From: Pontibacter arcticus
GTDB taxonomy: Bacteria > Bacteroidota > Bacteroidia > Cytophagales > Hymenobacteraceae
DNA length: 64,000 bases
NCBI RefSeq assembly: GCF_003284895.1
Contig: NZ_QMDV01000003.1
Location: 676,603 to 740,602, forward strand
Direction of reading: 5' to 3'
Under the pieces are notes generated by a model. It was not told the DNA's origin. It worked only from the letters and a program-made list of their open reading frames with translations, and searched no databases. Numbering within the stretch: position 1 is the first letter of the stretch; every line of letters starts with the position of its first letter. Positions 25,273-35,030 of the stretch are shown here, piece by piece. Position numbers and translations under genes: made by a program.

Positions 25273-26190
25273 GTGGATTTCGAACTCAGAATTTTGGGTA
25301 GTTCGTCGGCCACGCCATCGGCAAACAGACACCATACCGCGCAAATTTTAACGATCGGAAACCAGTACCATCTGATCGATTGCGGGGAAGGAACGCAGAT
25401 GCAGTTGATGCTATACAAGATAAAGCATCAGCGCATCTGCAATATCTATATCAGCCACCTGCACGGCGACCACTATTTTGGGTTAGTGGGTTTGCTCTCT
25501 ACCATGCACCTGCAGGGCCGCCAATTACCACTCCGCCTGTTCGGGCCGCCCGGCCTATCCGAAATCCTGACTTTGCAACTACGCTACTCCGGTACTAACC
25601 TGAGTTTCCCGATCCACTTTCAGGAACTGGATACGACCCAATACTTCAAAATTTATGAAGACAAGCAGCTAACGGTACATACCATTCCGATGGAGCACCG
25701 CGTGCCTTGCTGCGGTTTTTTGTTCCGGGAAAAGCCAAAGCCACGCCCGCTTATCAAAGAAAAATTACCCAAGTCCCTAACGCCACCACAATTGGTCAGG
25801 TTGAAATGGGGAGAAGATATTAAAGACGAACAGGGCGCTATACTTGTAGCTAACAAAGAAGTAACAAACGAGCCGAAACGGAGCCGCAGTTACGCCTATT
25901 GCTCAGATAGCAGGTATAAACCTGCCATTCTCCCTTACCTGCACCACATAGACCTGCTCTACCACGAAGCCACCTTTGCAAATGACTTGTGCGAGCGGGC
26001 AGAATATACATTTCATAGCACGGCGCGGCAAGCCGCACAAATTGCGTTGGCAGCAAACGTAAGGCAACTCATTATTGGTCATTTCTCGGTACGCTACAAA
26101 GACCTGAACCCTTTGCTGGAGGAAGCCCAGGCGGTGTTCCCCAAAACAGACCTGGCCATCGAAGGCAGTATTTTCTGTATCCGGGAATAA
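25273..26190 (+). CDS. rnz: Ribonuclease Z
   Basis: A 305-residue metallo-beta-lactamase-fold endonuclease that removes tRNA 3' trailers. The zinc site SHLHGDHYFG (His62, His64, Asp66, His67) and later CSDSRY, HEATF (about 236-240) and GHFSVRY motifs are typical. It starts with GTG (VDFELRILGSSSATP reads from the conserved first strand). All three tRNAs in the window lack an encoded CCA, consistent with a role for RNase Z plus CCA-adding enzyme. Confidence 0.95.
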   Translation: MDFELRILGSSSATPSANRHHTAQILTIGNQYHLIDCGEGTQMQLMLYKIKHQRICNIYISHLHGDHYFGLVGLLSTMHLQGRQLPLRLFGPPGLSEILTLQLRYSGTNLSFPIHFQELDTTQYFKIYEDKQLTVHTIPMEHRVPCCGFLFREKPKPRPLIKEKLPKSLTPPQLVRLKWGEDIKDEQGAILVANKEVTNEPKRSRSYAYCSDSRYKPAILPYLHHIDLLYHEATFANDLCERAEYTFHSTARQAAQIALAANVRQLIIGHFSVRYKDLNPLLEEAQAVFPKTDLAIEGSIFCIRE

Positions 26191-26228
26191 GCATAAGGCT
26201 TGGTATAAAGTTGTGCTGCCATAATAGC

Positions 26229-26236
26229 TATATTTG
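26229..26236 (+). promoter_or_regulatory. TAnnTTTG element before the queuosine-precursor transporter
   Basis: TATATTTG is a perfect -7 element, placed 36 bases before the ATG. TTG triplets lie 15 and 26 bases upstream, neither at the ideal distance. Confidence 0.5.
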
Positions 26237-26271
26237 ATAGTTATAGCTATTTACTTATTAAAACGATCAAC

Positions 26272-27069
26272 ATGACGTTTCCGAAGGAGCAGGAACAAAA
26301 ACGGGCAAACCTTTTTCTGATCTTAAGTGGTATTTTTATCGCCAATGCCTTGCTGGCAGAACTGATCGGCGTTAAAATATTTTCAGGAGAAGCTTTGTTT
26401 AATTTGCCTGGCGCGCAACTGCCCTTGCTGGGAAACTCAAAACTGGATTTTAACCTGACTGCCGGTGTTATTATCTGGCCAGCCGTTTTCATCACCACAG
26501 ATATCATAAATGAATACTTTGGGAAGGCTGGTGTAAAGCGGGTAAGTATACTTACAGTGGTGCTCATCCTGTATGCTTTTGTCGTGATTACAGCTGTTAG
26601 CGGTTTGCCGCCAGCGCCTTTCTGGGTGGAGCTTAACAGCACCGATGCCCAAGGCCGCCCATTCGATATTGATTTTGCTTTTAATTCGATTTACCGCCAG
26701 GGCCTGGGTATTATCATTGGCTCTGTGGTTGCTTTTCTGGTCGGGCAATTTTTAGATGCCTATGTTTTCCATTGGCTGCGAAAGTATACAGGTAGTAAAA
26801 AGATATGGCTACGGGCCACCGGCTCTACCTTGGTGTCACAGCTGGTCGATAGCTTTGTAGTACTTTTTGTTGCTTTTTTCCTGTTTGGCAACTGGCCGAT
26901 TGAATTGGTGTTATCCGTGGCGGTAATAAATTACCTGTACAAGTTTGTAGTGGCGGTGCTGTTAACGCCTTTGCTCTATGTAGCACATTACCTGATCGAT
27001 AAGTACCTGGGTCACCACGCAGCAGAACAACTCACAGAAGCCGCCGCTCAGAATTCTGAGACTGAGTAA
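26272..27069 (+). CDS. Queuosine precursor transporter (YhhQ/VUT family)
   Basis: A 265-residue integral membrane protein with about six helices. LILSGIFIANALLAELIGVKIF (in two parts near 16-37), FITTDIINEYFGKAGVKRVS (about 74-92) and the late VINYLYKFVVAVLLTPLLY are family signatures. It imports preQ0/preQ1-type queuosine precursors for tRNA modification. It lies downstream of rnz with its own promoter element. Confidence 0.9.
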   Translation: MTFPKEQEQKRANLFLILSGIFIANALLAELIGVKIFSGEALFNLPGAQLPLLGNSKLDFNLTAGVIIWPAVFITTDIINEYFGKAGVKRVSILTVVLILYAFVVITAVSGLPPAPFWVELNSTDAQGRPFDIDFAFNSIYRQGLGIIIGSVVAFLVGQFLDAYVFHWLRKYTGSKKIWLRATGSTLVSQLVDSFVVLFVAFFLFGNWPIELVLSVAVINYLYKFVVAVLLTPLLYVAHYLIDKYLGHHAAEQLTEAAAQNSETE

Positions 27070-27287
27070 GACCTTTAGCGCCTTTTGTACCTGCTTTTTA
27101 GCTGCTTCCTGATTTATGTTGCAAATTGTACTTTACTTATAGTGACTTTTGCTGACAGGAGGGGTTTATTTATACTTTAAAGCACGTGGATTTCGCATTT
27201 TGCAGTTTTCAGAACACACAAGTTTCAGTTATTTGTAGCTGTGTTTTTGGTGTACTGAAAACCGCAGTATGATTTTTTTATTTAAAA
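27070..27287. other. Spacer upstream of the methionine operon leader
   Basis: About 220 bases, AT-rich, with no supported gene. It separates the queuosine transporter from the promoter, riboswitch and leader ORF of the methionine operon. Confidence 0.6.
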
Positions 27288-27321
27288 TTTGTAGCTTTTA
27301 AAAAAGCTGCCCGTATATTTG
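27288..27321 (+). promoter_or_regulatory. Promoter of the metY-metX-hom operon
   Basis: TTTG at 27288-27291, a 22-base spacer, then TATATTTG at 27314-27321, a perfect Bacteroidota -7 element. The predicted transcript begins about 30 bases before the SAM-I aptamer. Confidence 0.7.
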
Positions 27322-27351
27322 CATCATCAAGTCATCAACCCTTATCGGGTC

Positions 27352-27465
27352 ATGATTTATAAAGAAGCGTGAAGAGACAGGCTCTGTGAAGCGCTAGCAA
27401 CCTAACCAAAGCGGTTAAGGTGCTAATTCCTGATTCCGGAAATAAACCGGAAGAATATAAACTGA
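27352..27465 (+). promoter_or_regulatory. SAM-I (S-box) riboswitch
   Basis: P1 pairs tttata (27356-27361) with tataaa (27456-27461). The aptamer core then reads in order: agcgtga, agag-acagg-ctct (P2 hairpin), gtga-agcgct, AGCAACCT, a P3 hairpin ctaacc...ggttaagg, GTGCTAATTCC and a P4 hairpin ttccgg...ccggaa. GCAACC and GGTGCTAATTCC are the family hallmarks that bind S-adenosylmethionine. It lies in the leader of metY-metX-hom, the expected targets. No intrinsic terminator follows directly. The start codon of a small leader ORF comes 12 bases after P1, so control of translation or of a downstream attenuator is more likely. Confidence 0.92.
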
Positions 27466-27472
27466 TACGAGC

Positions 27473-27619
27473 ATGATCAAGGGAACAAATTCACCAACGT
27501 ACAACCGTATTTATACTTTTCCGGCAGTTAACGCACTGCCTCAGGAAACGTGCTTTAAGTTTGCTGCAATTACCGGCAGGTACACCCCAATGTGCCAAAT
27601 GCTGTGCTGTTGTTGCTAA
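27473..27619 (+). CDS. Putative sulfur-rich leader peptide ORF
   Basis: A 48-codon ORF starting 12 bases after the riboswitch P1 stem and ending 138 bases before metY. Its last nine codons read Met-Cys-Gln-Met-Leu-Cys-Cys-Cys-Cys-stop, so seven of nine are sulfur amino acids. A hairpin ggtaca-ccccaa-tgtgcc (27579-27596) overlaps the region just upstream of the Cys codons. Leader peptides with runs of the regulated amino acid are classic attenuators, and poly-Cys leader ORFs are known upstream of sulfur genes in mycobacteria. Translation is not proven. There is no Shine-Dalgarno, but that is normal in this phylum. Confidence 0.55.
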   Translation: MIKGTNSPTYNRIYTFPAVNALPQETCFKFAAITGRYTPMCQMLCCCC

Positions 27620-27745
27620 TTCTGTAGTTACCCCTCTTTTTTAATTCAGGCTCATTTTCAGATCAACGTCTGAGGGCAAGGTATAAGCTGCCTTTGCTGT
27701 TTTGCCTGCATTTATATGGCCGATTTATACTTTTCCACTTCATAA

Positions 27746-29089
<1,344 letters not shown>

Positions 29090-29097
29090 GAATCGTA

Positions 29098-30153
29098 ATG
29101 CCTGAACATTTTGTGTTTCATTACCAGCAAGCACTGCAACTGGAATCGGGAGAGCAATTACCCGGTTTCCAGCTGGCCTATACTACTTATGGTACCCCAA
29201 ACCAAGATAACAGCAATGTAATCTGGGTGTGCCATGCCTTAACAGGTAGCTCCGATTTTACAGAGTGGTGGGGCGGGTTATTCGGGGAAGGGAAGCTCTT
29301 TGACCCGGAAAACTGGTTTATAGTTTGCGCGAACACGCTGGGCGGCTGTTACGGATCTACCGGACCTTTATCGATTAACCCGAATACCCTGAAACCATAC
29401 TTTCATACTTTTCCGCAACTCACAAACCGCGATGTAGTGGCTGCTTTTGATCTGCTGCGTGTGCACCTGGGTATCGGGCAGATTCATACCTTAATTGGTG
29501 GTTCACTAGGCGGGCAGCAGGCGCTGGAGTGGGCGATATACCGACCGGAAGTAATGCAGCGACTGGTGCATGTAGCATCTAATGCGCGCCATTCTGCCTG
29601 GGGAATTGCTTTCAACGAAACGCAGCGGATGGCGATTCGGCAGGACCCCAGCTGGGAATTGCCGACAGCAGATGCCGGGATGCAAGGTCTGAAAACGGCC
29701 CGCGCCATTGCCATGTTATCGTACCGGCACTACAAAAGCTACGATGCAACACAACAGGAGCCAGGGTGCGACAAAACCGATAACTACAACGCATCCTCTT
29801 ACCAGGTATACCAGGGCGAGAAATTAAGCGGACGTTTCAATGCTTACACCTACTGGTTGTTATCAAAGGCCATGGATTCGCACCACATAGGGCGAGGCAG
29901 AGGGAGTGTAGCCATAGCGCTGCAAAAATTAAAAGCCCGGACACTTTTTGTAGGTGTAGATACGGACCTCCTCTTTCCGGTGCAGGAACAGCGTGCACTC
30001 CATGAGCAAGTGTCCGGTTCAGCTTTCAGCCTCCTGCATTCCGATTATGGTCACGATGGTTTTTTAGTTGAGGAAGCACAACTGGCAGCAGCCATTCAGA
30101 AATTTTACGAACAAGAACTCAAACCGGCCTTCACCTATGAGCGACAAGTATAA
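29098..30153 (+). CDS. metX: Homoserine O-acetyltransferase
   Basis: A 351-residue alpha/beta-hydrolase-fold enzyme that makes O-acetylhomoserine, the substrate of metY. The nucleophile elbow LIGGSLGGQQALEW places Ser at 136. The acid and base are in FVGVDTDLLFP (Asp) and SDYGHDGFLVE (His). CHALTGSSDFTEWW and LGGCYGSTGP are MetX signatures. The gene overlaps the next one by 17 bases, showing a tight operon. Confidence 0.95.
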   Translation: MPEHFVFHYQQALQLESGEQLPGFQLAYTTYGTPNQDNSNVIWVCHALTGSSDFTEWWGGLFGEGKLFDPENWFIVCANTLGGCYGSTGPLSINPNTLKPYFHTFPQLTNRDVVAAFDLLRVHLGIGQIHTLIGGSLGGQQALEWAIYRPEVMQRLVHVASNARHSAWGIAFNETQRMAIRQDPSWELPTADAGMQGLKTARAIAMLSYRHYKSYDATQQEPGCDKTDNYNASSYQVYQGEKLSGRFNAYTYWLLSKAMDSHHIGRGRGSVAIALQKLKARTLFVGVDTDLLFPVQEQRALHEQVSGSAFSLLHSDYGHDGFLVEEAQLAAAIQKFYEQELKPAFTYERQV

Positions 30154-31390
30154 TAAAAAAAGAATCGGAATATGGGGGTTTGGCTGTGTGGGGCAAGGCC
30201 TTTATGATGTGCTGCAACATAACCGGCATACAGCGCTGGAGGTGGCCAGCATTTGTGTAAAGCATCCTGAAAAGAAGAGGACGTTGCCAGCTTCAATGTT
30301 CACCTTTAACCCACAGCAGCTGCTCGAAGATGCAAGTATAGATCTGCTGACTGAGCTAATAAGTGATCCGGAAGAAGCTTACTTACTTGTAAAGCAGGCA
30401 TTGTTAGCGGGCAAATCGGTTATTTCGGCCAACAAAAAAATGATCGCGCAACACTTGCCCGAGTTGATAGAACTCCAGCAAAAGTATGGCGGCCGTTTGT
30501 TATACGAGGCAGCTGTAGGAGGCAGTATTCCCATTTTAAGAACACTGGAAGCTTATTACGGAAACGAACCCTTGCAGGAAGTATGCGGTATTCTGAATGG
30601 CTCTTCCAATTATATTCTGAGCAAATTACATGAGGAAGAAATCAGCTACCAGGATGCGCTGCAGGAAGCACAGGAATTGGGCTTTGCTGAGACAGATCCC
30701 AGGCTTGATGTGGGCGGGCACGATGCACTGCACAAGATATGTATCATTGCTGCCCATGGTTTCGGTGCTTTAGTAGATCCTGCAAAGGTAGTCCGGCTGG
30801 GTATTGAGCATATAAACACAAATGATGTAAAACTCGCGCAGGCCTTAGGAACCAGAATAAAACTGGTTGCAACAGCCAGGCTTACAGCGAGCGGTAAATT
30901 AGCTGTGCAGGTACTACCAGCTTTCGTAAAACCGACCAGCGAATTATACTTTGTTGAGGCTGAATTTAATGGGGTACTGCTGGAAGCAAAGTTTGCCGGA
31001 ACCCAATTCCTGAAAGGCAGGGGAGCCGGCAGCCACCCGACAGGCTCGGCTGTTTGGGCCGATGTGTCTGCTGCACTGGGCGGTTACAAGTATAACTATG
31101 CTAAAATAAAACAACAGCACTTATCAATTGATACAGAAGGGCTCATAACAATATACCTCCGTACCGCTTTGGAGGGAGAATTACCAAAATTACCATGGCT
31201 TGAGGTGACATCCTTTGGAGTAAATAGTAAAGTGATTCAGTTGGTAGGCACGCTTCGGTATACAGATTTACTCCTGCATCAAAGAGATTTAGAAAAAGCT
31301 GGTGCCTTTATCGTAGAGGTGCCGCAATCGCTTGATAGCAATGATTTTATACGCGCTTCTAAGTTACAGGAACTGGAAATTGTTAACTGA
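30137..31390 (+). CDS. Homoserine dehydrogenase
   Basis: A 417-residue NAD(P)H-dependent enzyme reducing aspartate semialdehyde to homoserine. The Rossmann motif GIWGFGCVGQGLYDVL (about 10-25), ISANKKMIAQHLPEL, the catalytic region LYEAAVGGSIPILRTLE with GILNGSSNYILSKL, and GFAETDPRLDVGGHDALHK are diagnostic. The start MSDKYNKKRIG lies inside the end of metX (17-base overlap). The operon therefore converts aspartate semialdehyde to homocysteine in three steps. It is a stand-alone enzyme, not fused to aspartokinase. Confidence 0.93.
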   Translation: MSDKYNKKRIGIWGFGCVGQGLYDVLQHNRHTALEVASICVKHPEKKRTLPASMFTFNPQQLLEDASIDLLTELISDPEEAYLLVKQALLAGKSVISANKKMIAQHLPELIELQQKYGGRLLYEAAVGGSIPILRTLEAYYGNEPLQEVCGILNGSSNYILSKLHEEEISYQDALQEAQELGFAETDPRLDVGGHDALHKICIIAAHGFGALVDPAKVVRLGIEHINTNDVKLAQALGTRIKLVATARLTASGKLAVQVLPAFVKPTSELYFVEAEFNGVLLEAKFAGTQFLKGRGAGSHPTGSAVWADVSAALGGYKYNYAKIKQQHLSIDTEGLITIYLRTALEGELPKLPWLEVTSFGVNSKVIQLVGTLRYTDLLLHQRDLEKAGAFIVEVPQSLDSNDFIRASKLQELEIVN

Positions 31391-31560
31391 AATGGTATTT
31401 AGATATAAAATAATTTCAATATAATTTATGATTATATAAATTAAAAGTGGCTAAAAATAGGTTAGTGCTGAAAATTGTTCTTTTCTGTGGTAAACAGCAT
31501 TTACTTTTAAGTTAGTGTGCACGTACAAGTAGTATCCTCAGAAGATTTAACTGTACTGCC

Positions 31561-32280
31561 ATGAGAAATATTCTACACTTACTGCCTATACTTTTTCTCT
31601 TTACCCTACTATCCTGCCGCGACGAATCTGTTACACCTATCCGTAACGTACGCTTCGACCCTAATCTGCTAAACAAAATAACGGATGGTACACCTTGTGA
31701 GAGTTATACTTATAATACAGCCGAAGGGAAACGTATGTTAGGGAATGTCCATACGCAGCAGCTACTCGTGGTTTTTACTGAAACTACATCCGAAAAGCAA
31801 AAAGAACAGGCGTTGTTAAAGTATGAATTTGTAAAGCAGCCCGAAGGCAGGCTTGGCCGGGAAGCAGGTTTGGTGCATACCGTAAACTTAAAACCGGGGT
31901 TAGGTTGCAAGCAGGTAGAGCAGGCCATTCAACTTCTTGCTGCCGATAGCCGGATTGCCTATGCAGCGCCTTACTTTATTTCAGGATCTGATGTGATCGG
32001 GCTGTCTAATGAAGCGATGGTTACTGTTACGCCTGGCAACTCTGATCTTCTGAAAAGTTATGTTGCCGGTTTTAATGCAAAAATAACACAGCCACTTGCC
32101 GATAATCTATACCTTGTTCAGGTAGATAAGAACTCTAAAGGGAATACGCTGGCTTTAGTTGCATACTTGCAGGGCAAAGCAGGTATAGCGCTGGCAGAAC
32201 CCGATTTTATACTTTCGTTGCCTGGCGCTGATAAGCCAATACCCCCGCGCAGAGTAGCCGGGTCACAACAAAGACGCTAA
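31561..32280 (+). CDS. Lipoprotein with tandem subtilase-propeptide-like domains
   Basis: A 239-residue lipoprotein: signal MRNILHLLPILFLFTLLSC with lipobox Cys19. The mature part has two similar ~70-residue units (about 65-140 and 150-225), each ending in a pattern like RIAYAAPYF or GIALAEPDF. Each resembles the I9/fervidolysin-type prodomain that normally precedes subtilisin-like proteases. No protease domain is attached, so it may be a free inhibitor or chaperone of a secreted protease. This is a fold-level inference from motif shape only. It is a single gene with a strong terminator. Confidence 0.6.
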   Translation: MRNILHLLPILFLFTLLSCRDESVTPIRNVRFDPNLLNKITDGTPCESYTYNTAEGKRMLGNVHTQQLLVVFTETTSEKQKEQALLKYEFVKQPEGRLGREAGLVHTVNLKPGLGCKQVEQAIQLLAADSRIAYAAPYFISGSDVIGLSNEAMVTVTPGNSDLLKSYVAGFNAKITQPLADNLYLVQVDKNSKGNTLALVAYLQGKAGIALAEPDFILSLPGADKPIPPRRVAGSQQRR

Positions 32281-32290
32281 AATCATACTT

Positions 32291-32334
32291 TATAAAAAAG
32301 CGGGGCTGCATGATTTTGCAGCCCCGCTTTCTGT
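32291..32334 (+). terminator. Terminator between the propeptide-like gene and lysA
   Basis: Arms aaagcggggctgca / tgcagccccgcttt with a short loop and a T-rich tail. It lies between convergent genes and may serve both. Confidence 0.85.
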
Positions 32335-32352
32335 TTTAAAATAAGCTATACG

Positions 32353-33495
32353 TTAGTAATAAATAACTTCAGCTTTTTCGCGGAGGTTATAACCGGAGGC
32401 CATTACCTCGCCGTAAGCGCCAGCGGTTCTGATCGCGATCAGGTCGCCACGATTTGTTTCAGGCAGCATCAGCGCTTTTCCAAAGCAATCCGAAGATTCG
32501 CAGATCGGCCCTACCACATCGTAGCGTTCTTCGGGCAAGTTGCTGCTCAGGTTTTCTATTTTATGATATGATTGATAAAGCGCAGGACGGATAAGCTCGG
32601 TCATGCCGGCATCTAGTATGGCAAAGTTTGTAGAAATGCCTTTTTTGATGTACAACACCTTGGAAACCAGTGTGCCGCATTGTGCAACCAGCGCGCGGCC
32701 TAACTCAAAATGTACCTGCTGGCCCGGGCGTAATTTTAAAAACTGGTTGAACAAGCCGAAATACGCAGCAAAGTCAGGTACCAGGTTTTGGTCCGGGTTA
32801 TAGTAATCTACGCCCAGTCCGCCGCCCACGTTGATGTGCTCCAGCACAATTTTTCTGGCCTCAAACCAATCCTGAAACTCATTTACGCGTGTACACAAAT
32901 TGCTGAAAACAGACAGATCCGTTATCTGAGAGCCGATATGGAAGTGGATGCCGATCAGTTGTATAGCCGGAAGTTTTTGCAGTAATTCCAACACACTTTC
33001 CAGTTCCCAGGCATTAATTCCAAACTTATTTTCTTCAAGGCCGGTGGTAATGTATTTGTGTGTGTTCGCGTTTACGTTCGGGTTAATTCGGAGTGCAATG
33101 CGGGCAGTCTTGTTTTGGGCAGAAGCCAGTTCGTTTAACACTTCCAGCTCGTGGCTCGACTCGCAATTAAAACAGAAAATATCCTGCTCCAGGGCATAAT
33201 TTATTTCTGCATCAGATTTACCTACGCCCGCAAAAACCACATGGTGCGCCGGAAAACCGTTCTCGATAGCTCGCTTTACTTCGTTGCCACTCACGCAATC
33301 GGCACCAAAGCCAGCGCTGCGCATAGCATCCAGAACGGGCGCATTGGCATTGGCTTTTAAAGCGTAATGTACGTGGAAATTATACTTGCCGGCTTCGTGG
33401 CGGGCGGCTTCCAAGGTTTGGTGTAATACAGTAAGATCGTAAGCGTAAAAAGGAGTAGCCTGGTTTTGCAGTTCCTCTACTTTAAGATTAAGCAT
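32353..33495 (-). CDS. lysA: Diaminopimelate decarboxylase
   Basis: A ~380-residue fold-type III PLP enzyme forming lysine from meso-diaminopimelate. The PLP lysine is in VHYALKANANAPVL. GADCVSGNEVKRA, GIHFHIGSQI, GGGLGVDY and the C-terminal GPICESSDCFGK with TAGAYGEVMASGYN are signatures. The internal ATG at 33493-33495 (MLNLKVEEL) overlaps the lysC end by 8 bases and is preferred over one 18 bases earlier. It is translationally coupled to lysC. Confidence 0.94.
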   Translation of the reverse strand: MLNLKVEELQNQATPFYAYDLTVLHQTLEAARHEAGKYNFHVHYALKANANAPVLDAMRSAGFGADCVSGNEVKRAIENGFPAHHVVFAGVGKSDAEINYALEQDIFCFNCESSHELEVLNELASAQNKTARIALRINPNVNANTHKYITTGLEENKFGINAWELESVLELLQKLPAIQLIGIHFHIGSQITDLSVFSNLCTRVNEFQDWFEARKIVLEHINVGGGLGVDYYNPDQNLVPDFAAYFGLFNQFLKLRPGQQVHFELGRALVAQCGTLVSKVLYIKKGISTNFAILDAGMTELIRPALYQSYHKIENLSSNLPEERYDVVGPICESSDCFGKALMLPETNRGDLIAIRTAGAYGEVMASGYNLREKAEVIYY

Positions 33496-34819
33496 GTGCC
33501 GTATTCCTTTCAAAAATTCCGTCGTTCAGTTTAGTTAGTGCGGTTACTTTGTCTGATGCATTGATGAGCATGCTCATGTTATTTTCGCTTCCGCCATACG
33601 AGATCATGCGCAGCGGAATATCCTTCAGGGCATCAAATATCTTAAGCGAAGCACCAGTTCTCTCGGCCATAAAATCACCCACCACGCAGATAATGGTTTG
33701 GTTATGATCTACTTCTACCTGGCCAAATGTCTTTAATTCAGAAACAATGGCCTCCAGGTTTTTAGGGTTATCGATGGTAAGCGATACCGCAACTTCGGAA
33801 GTCGTGATCATATCGATAGGCGTTTTGTAACGCTCAAAAACTTCGAAAACGCTGCGCAGAAAACCGTAGGCCAATAACATTCTGCCCGATTTTATCTTGA
33901 TTGCTGTAATACCGTCTTTTGCCGCTACTGCCTTTATAGAACCTCCCTGGCTTTCCGCAGAAATAAGGGTCCCTTTTGCCTCGGGCTGCATGGTATTGAG
34001 CAGGCGAACCGGCACATTTTTTTGCTTGGCTGGCAACACGCTGCTCGGGTGCAGAATTTTAGCTCCGAAGTAAGCCAGCTCAGCTGCCTCATCAAAAGAC
34101 AATTGGGCAATCGGGTAGGTATTTTTAACGATGCGGGGATCGTTGTTGTGCATCCCATCAATATCTGTCCAGATCTGGATTTCGGAAGCATTGGCTGCCG
34201 CCCCGATCAGGGACGCAGAATAATCAGACCCGCCGCGTTTCAGGTTATCGATATCACCGAAAGCATTGTGGCAAATATAGCCCTGCGTAATAAACAGGTT
34301 GGTGCCGGTATACTTTTCCAGTTCAGCGGCCAGGTTTTTTTCGATGTAAGTTACATCCGGTTCCTCGTTTTCATCAATCTTCATGAAATTGAGCGCCGGC
34401 AACAACACCGAATTTATACTTTGCTCTTCCAGGAAAAACTGAAATAAAGCGGTAGAAAGCAGCTCACCCTGTGCTAATACAGCACGCTCTTCGTGTACTG
34501 TAAAAAGATCCTGGGTGAAGGCGCGCAGGTACTCAAAATGGTGGTTAAGGAGTTCGTTTGCCTGTTTCTGTTTATTTTCGGAGGTGTAGAGCTGTGCTAC
34601 CACCTGTTTATAGGTATCATGGAGCGCATCAATCTGCGCATTCGCTTCTTCATTCAGGTTCAGGTATAGCTTCTCAGCTATCTGAACCAAGGCGTTTGTA
34701 GTACCCGACATAGCGGACAGTACCACAATTTTAGGTTCGTCGTTGTGAATCAGGTTCGCAACTTCACGCATTCTCTCAGCAGACCCTACGGAGGTGCCGC
34801 CAAACTTCAGGATTTTCAT
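33488..34819 (-). CDS. lysC: Aspartate kinase
   Basis: A 443-residue enzyme phosphorylating aspartate, the first step to lysine, methionine and threonine. MKILKFGGTSVGSAERMREV is the N-terminal kinase signature, and LKRGGSDYSASLIGAAANA with WTDIDGMHNNDPR are active-site motifs. The last ~150 residues contain two ACT-type regulatory units (for example EVAVSLTIDN and SENNMSMLI), so feedback inhibition is likely. It forms an operon with lysA. Homoserine dehydrogenase is a separate gene at 30137. Confidence 0.94.
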   Translation of the reverse strand: MKILKFGGTSVGSAERMREVANLIHNDEPKIVVLSAMSGTTNALVQIAEKLYLNLNEEANAQIDALHDTYKQVVAQLYTSENKQKQANELLNHHFEYLRAFTQDLFTVHEERAVLAQGELLSTALFQFFLEEQSINSVLLPALNFMKIDENEEPDVTYIEKNLAAELEKYTGTNLFITQGYICHNAFGDIDNLKRGGSDYSASLIGAAANASEIQIWTDIDGMHNNDPRIVKNTYPIAQLSFDEAAELAYFGAKILHPSSVLPAKQKNVPVRLLNTMQPEAKGTLISAESQGGSIKAVAAKDGITAIKIKSGRMLLAYGFLRSVFEVFERYKTPIDMITTSEVAVSLTIDNPKNLEAIVSELKTFGQVEVDHNQTIICVVGDFMAERTGASLKIFDALKDIPLRMISYGGSENNMSMLINASDKVTALTKLNDGIFERNTAHA

Positions 34820-34967
34820 TAAGTATAATTAAAAGAGCTACGTACTAAGCTGCGAAATTAATAAAAACTGTAGAGTATCAGGTGTTAAACATCTTGTTAG
34901 CTGCTGATAATTTAAAATAAAAGAGACGTGGATCTATCAAGTAAAACCCAGAAAGAGTATCTGGTAT

Positions 34968-35019
34968 AGTATCAAACAGCTCGGGCCGGTTATATAACCC
35001 GCCCGAGCTGTTTGATACT
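34968..35019 (-). terminator. Terminator of the large secreted-protein gene
   Basis: 18-base perfect arms, agtatcaaacagctcggg and its complement, with a 16-base loop, placed 12 bases past the stop codon at 35031. Confidence 0.85.
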
Positions 35020-35030
35020 TATTATTTTAA

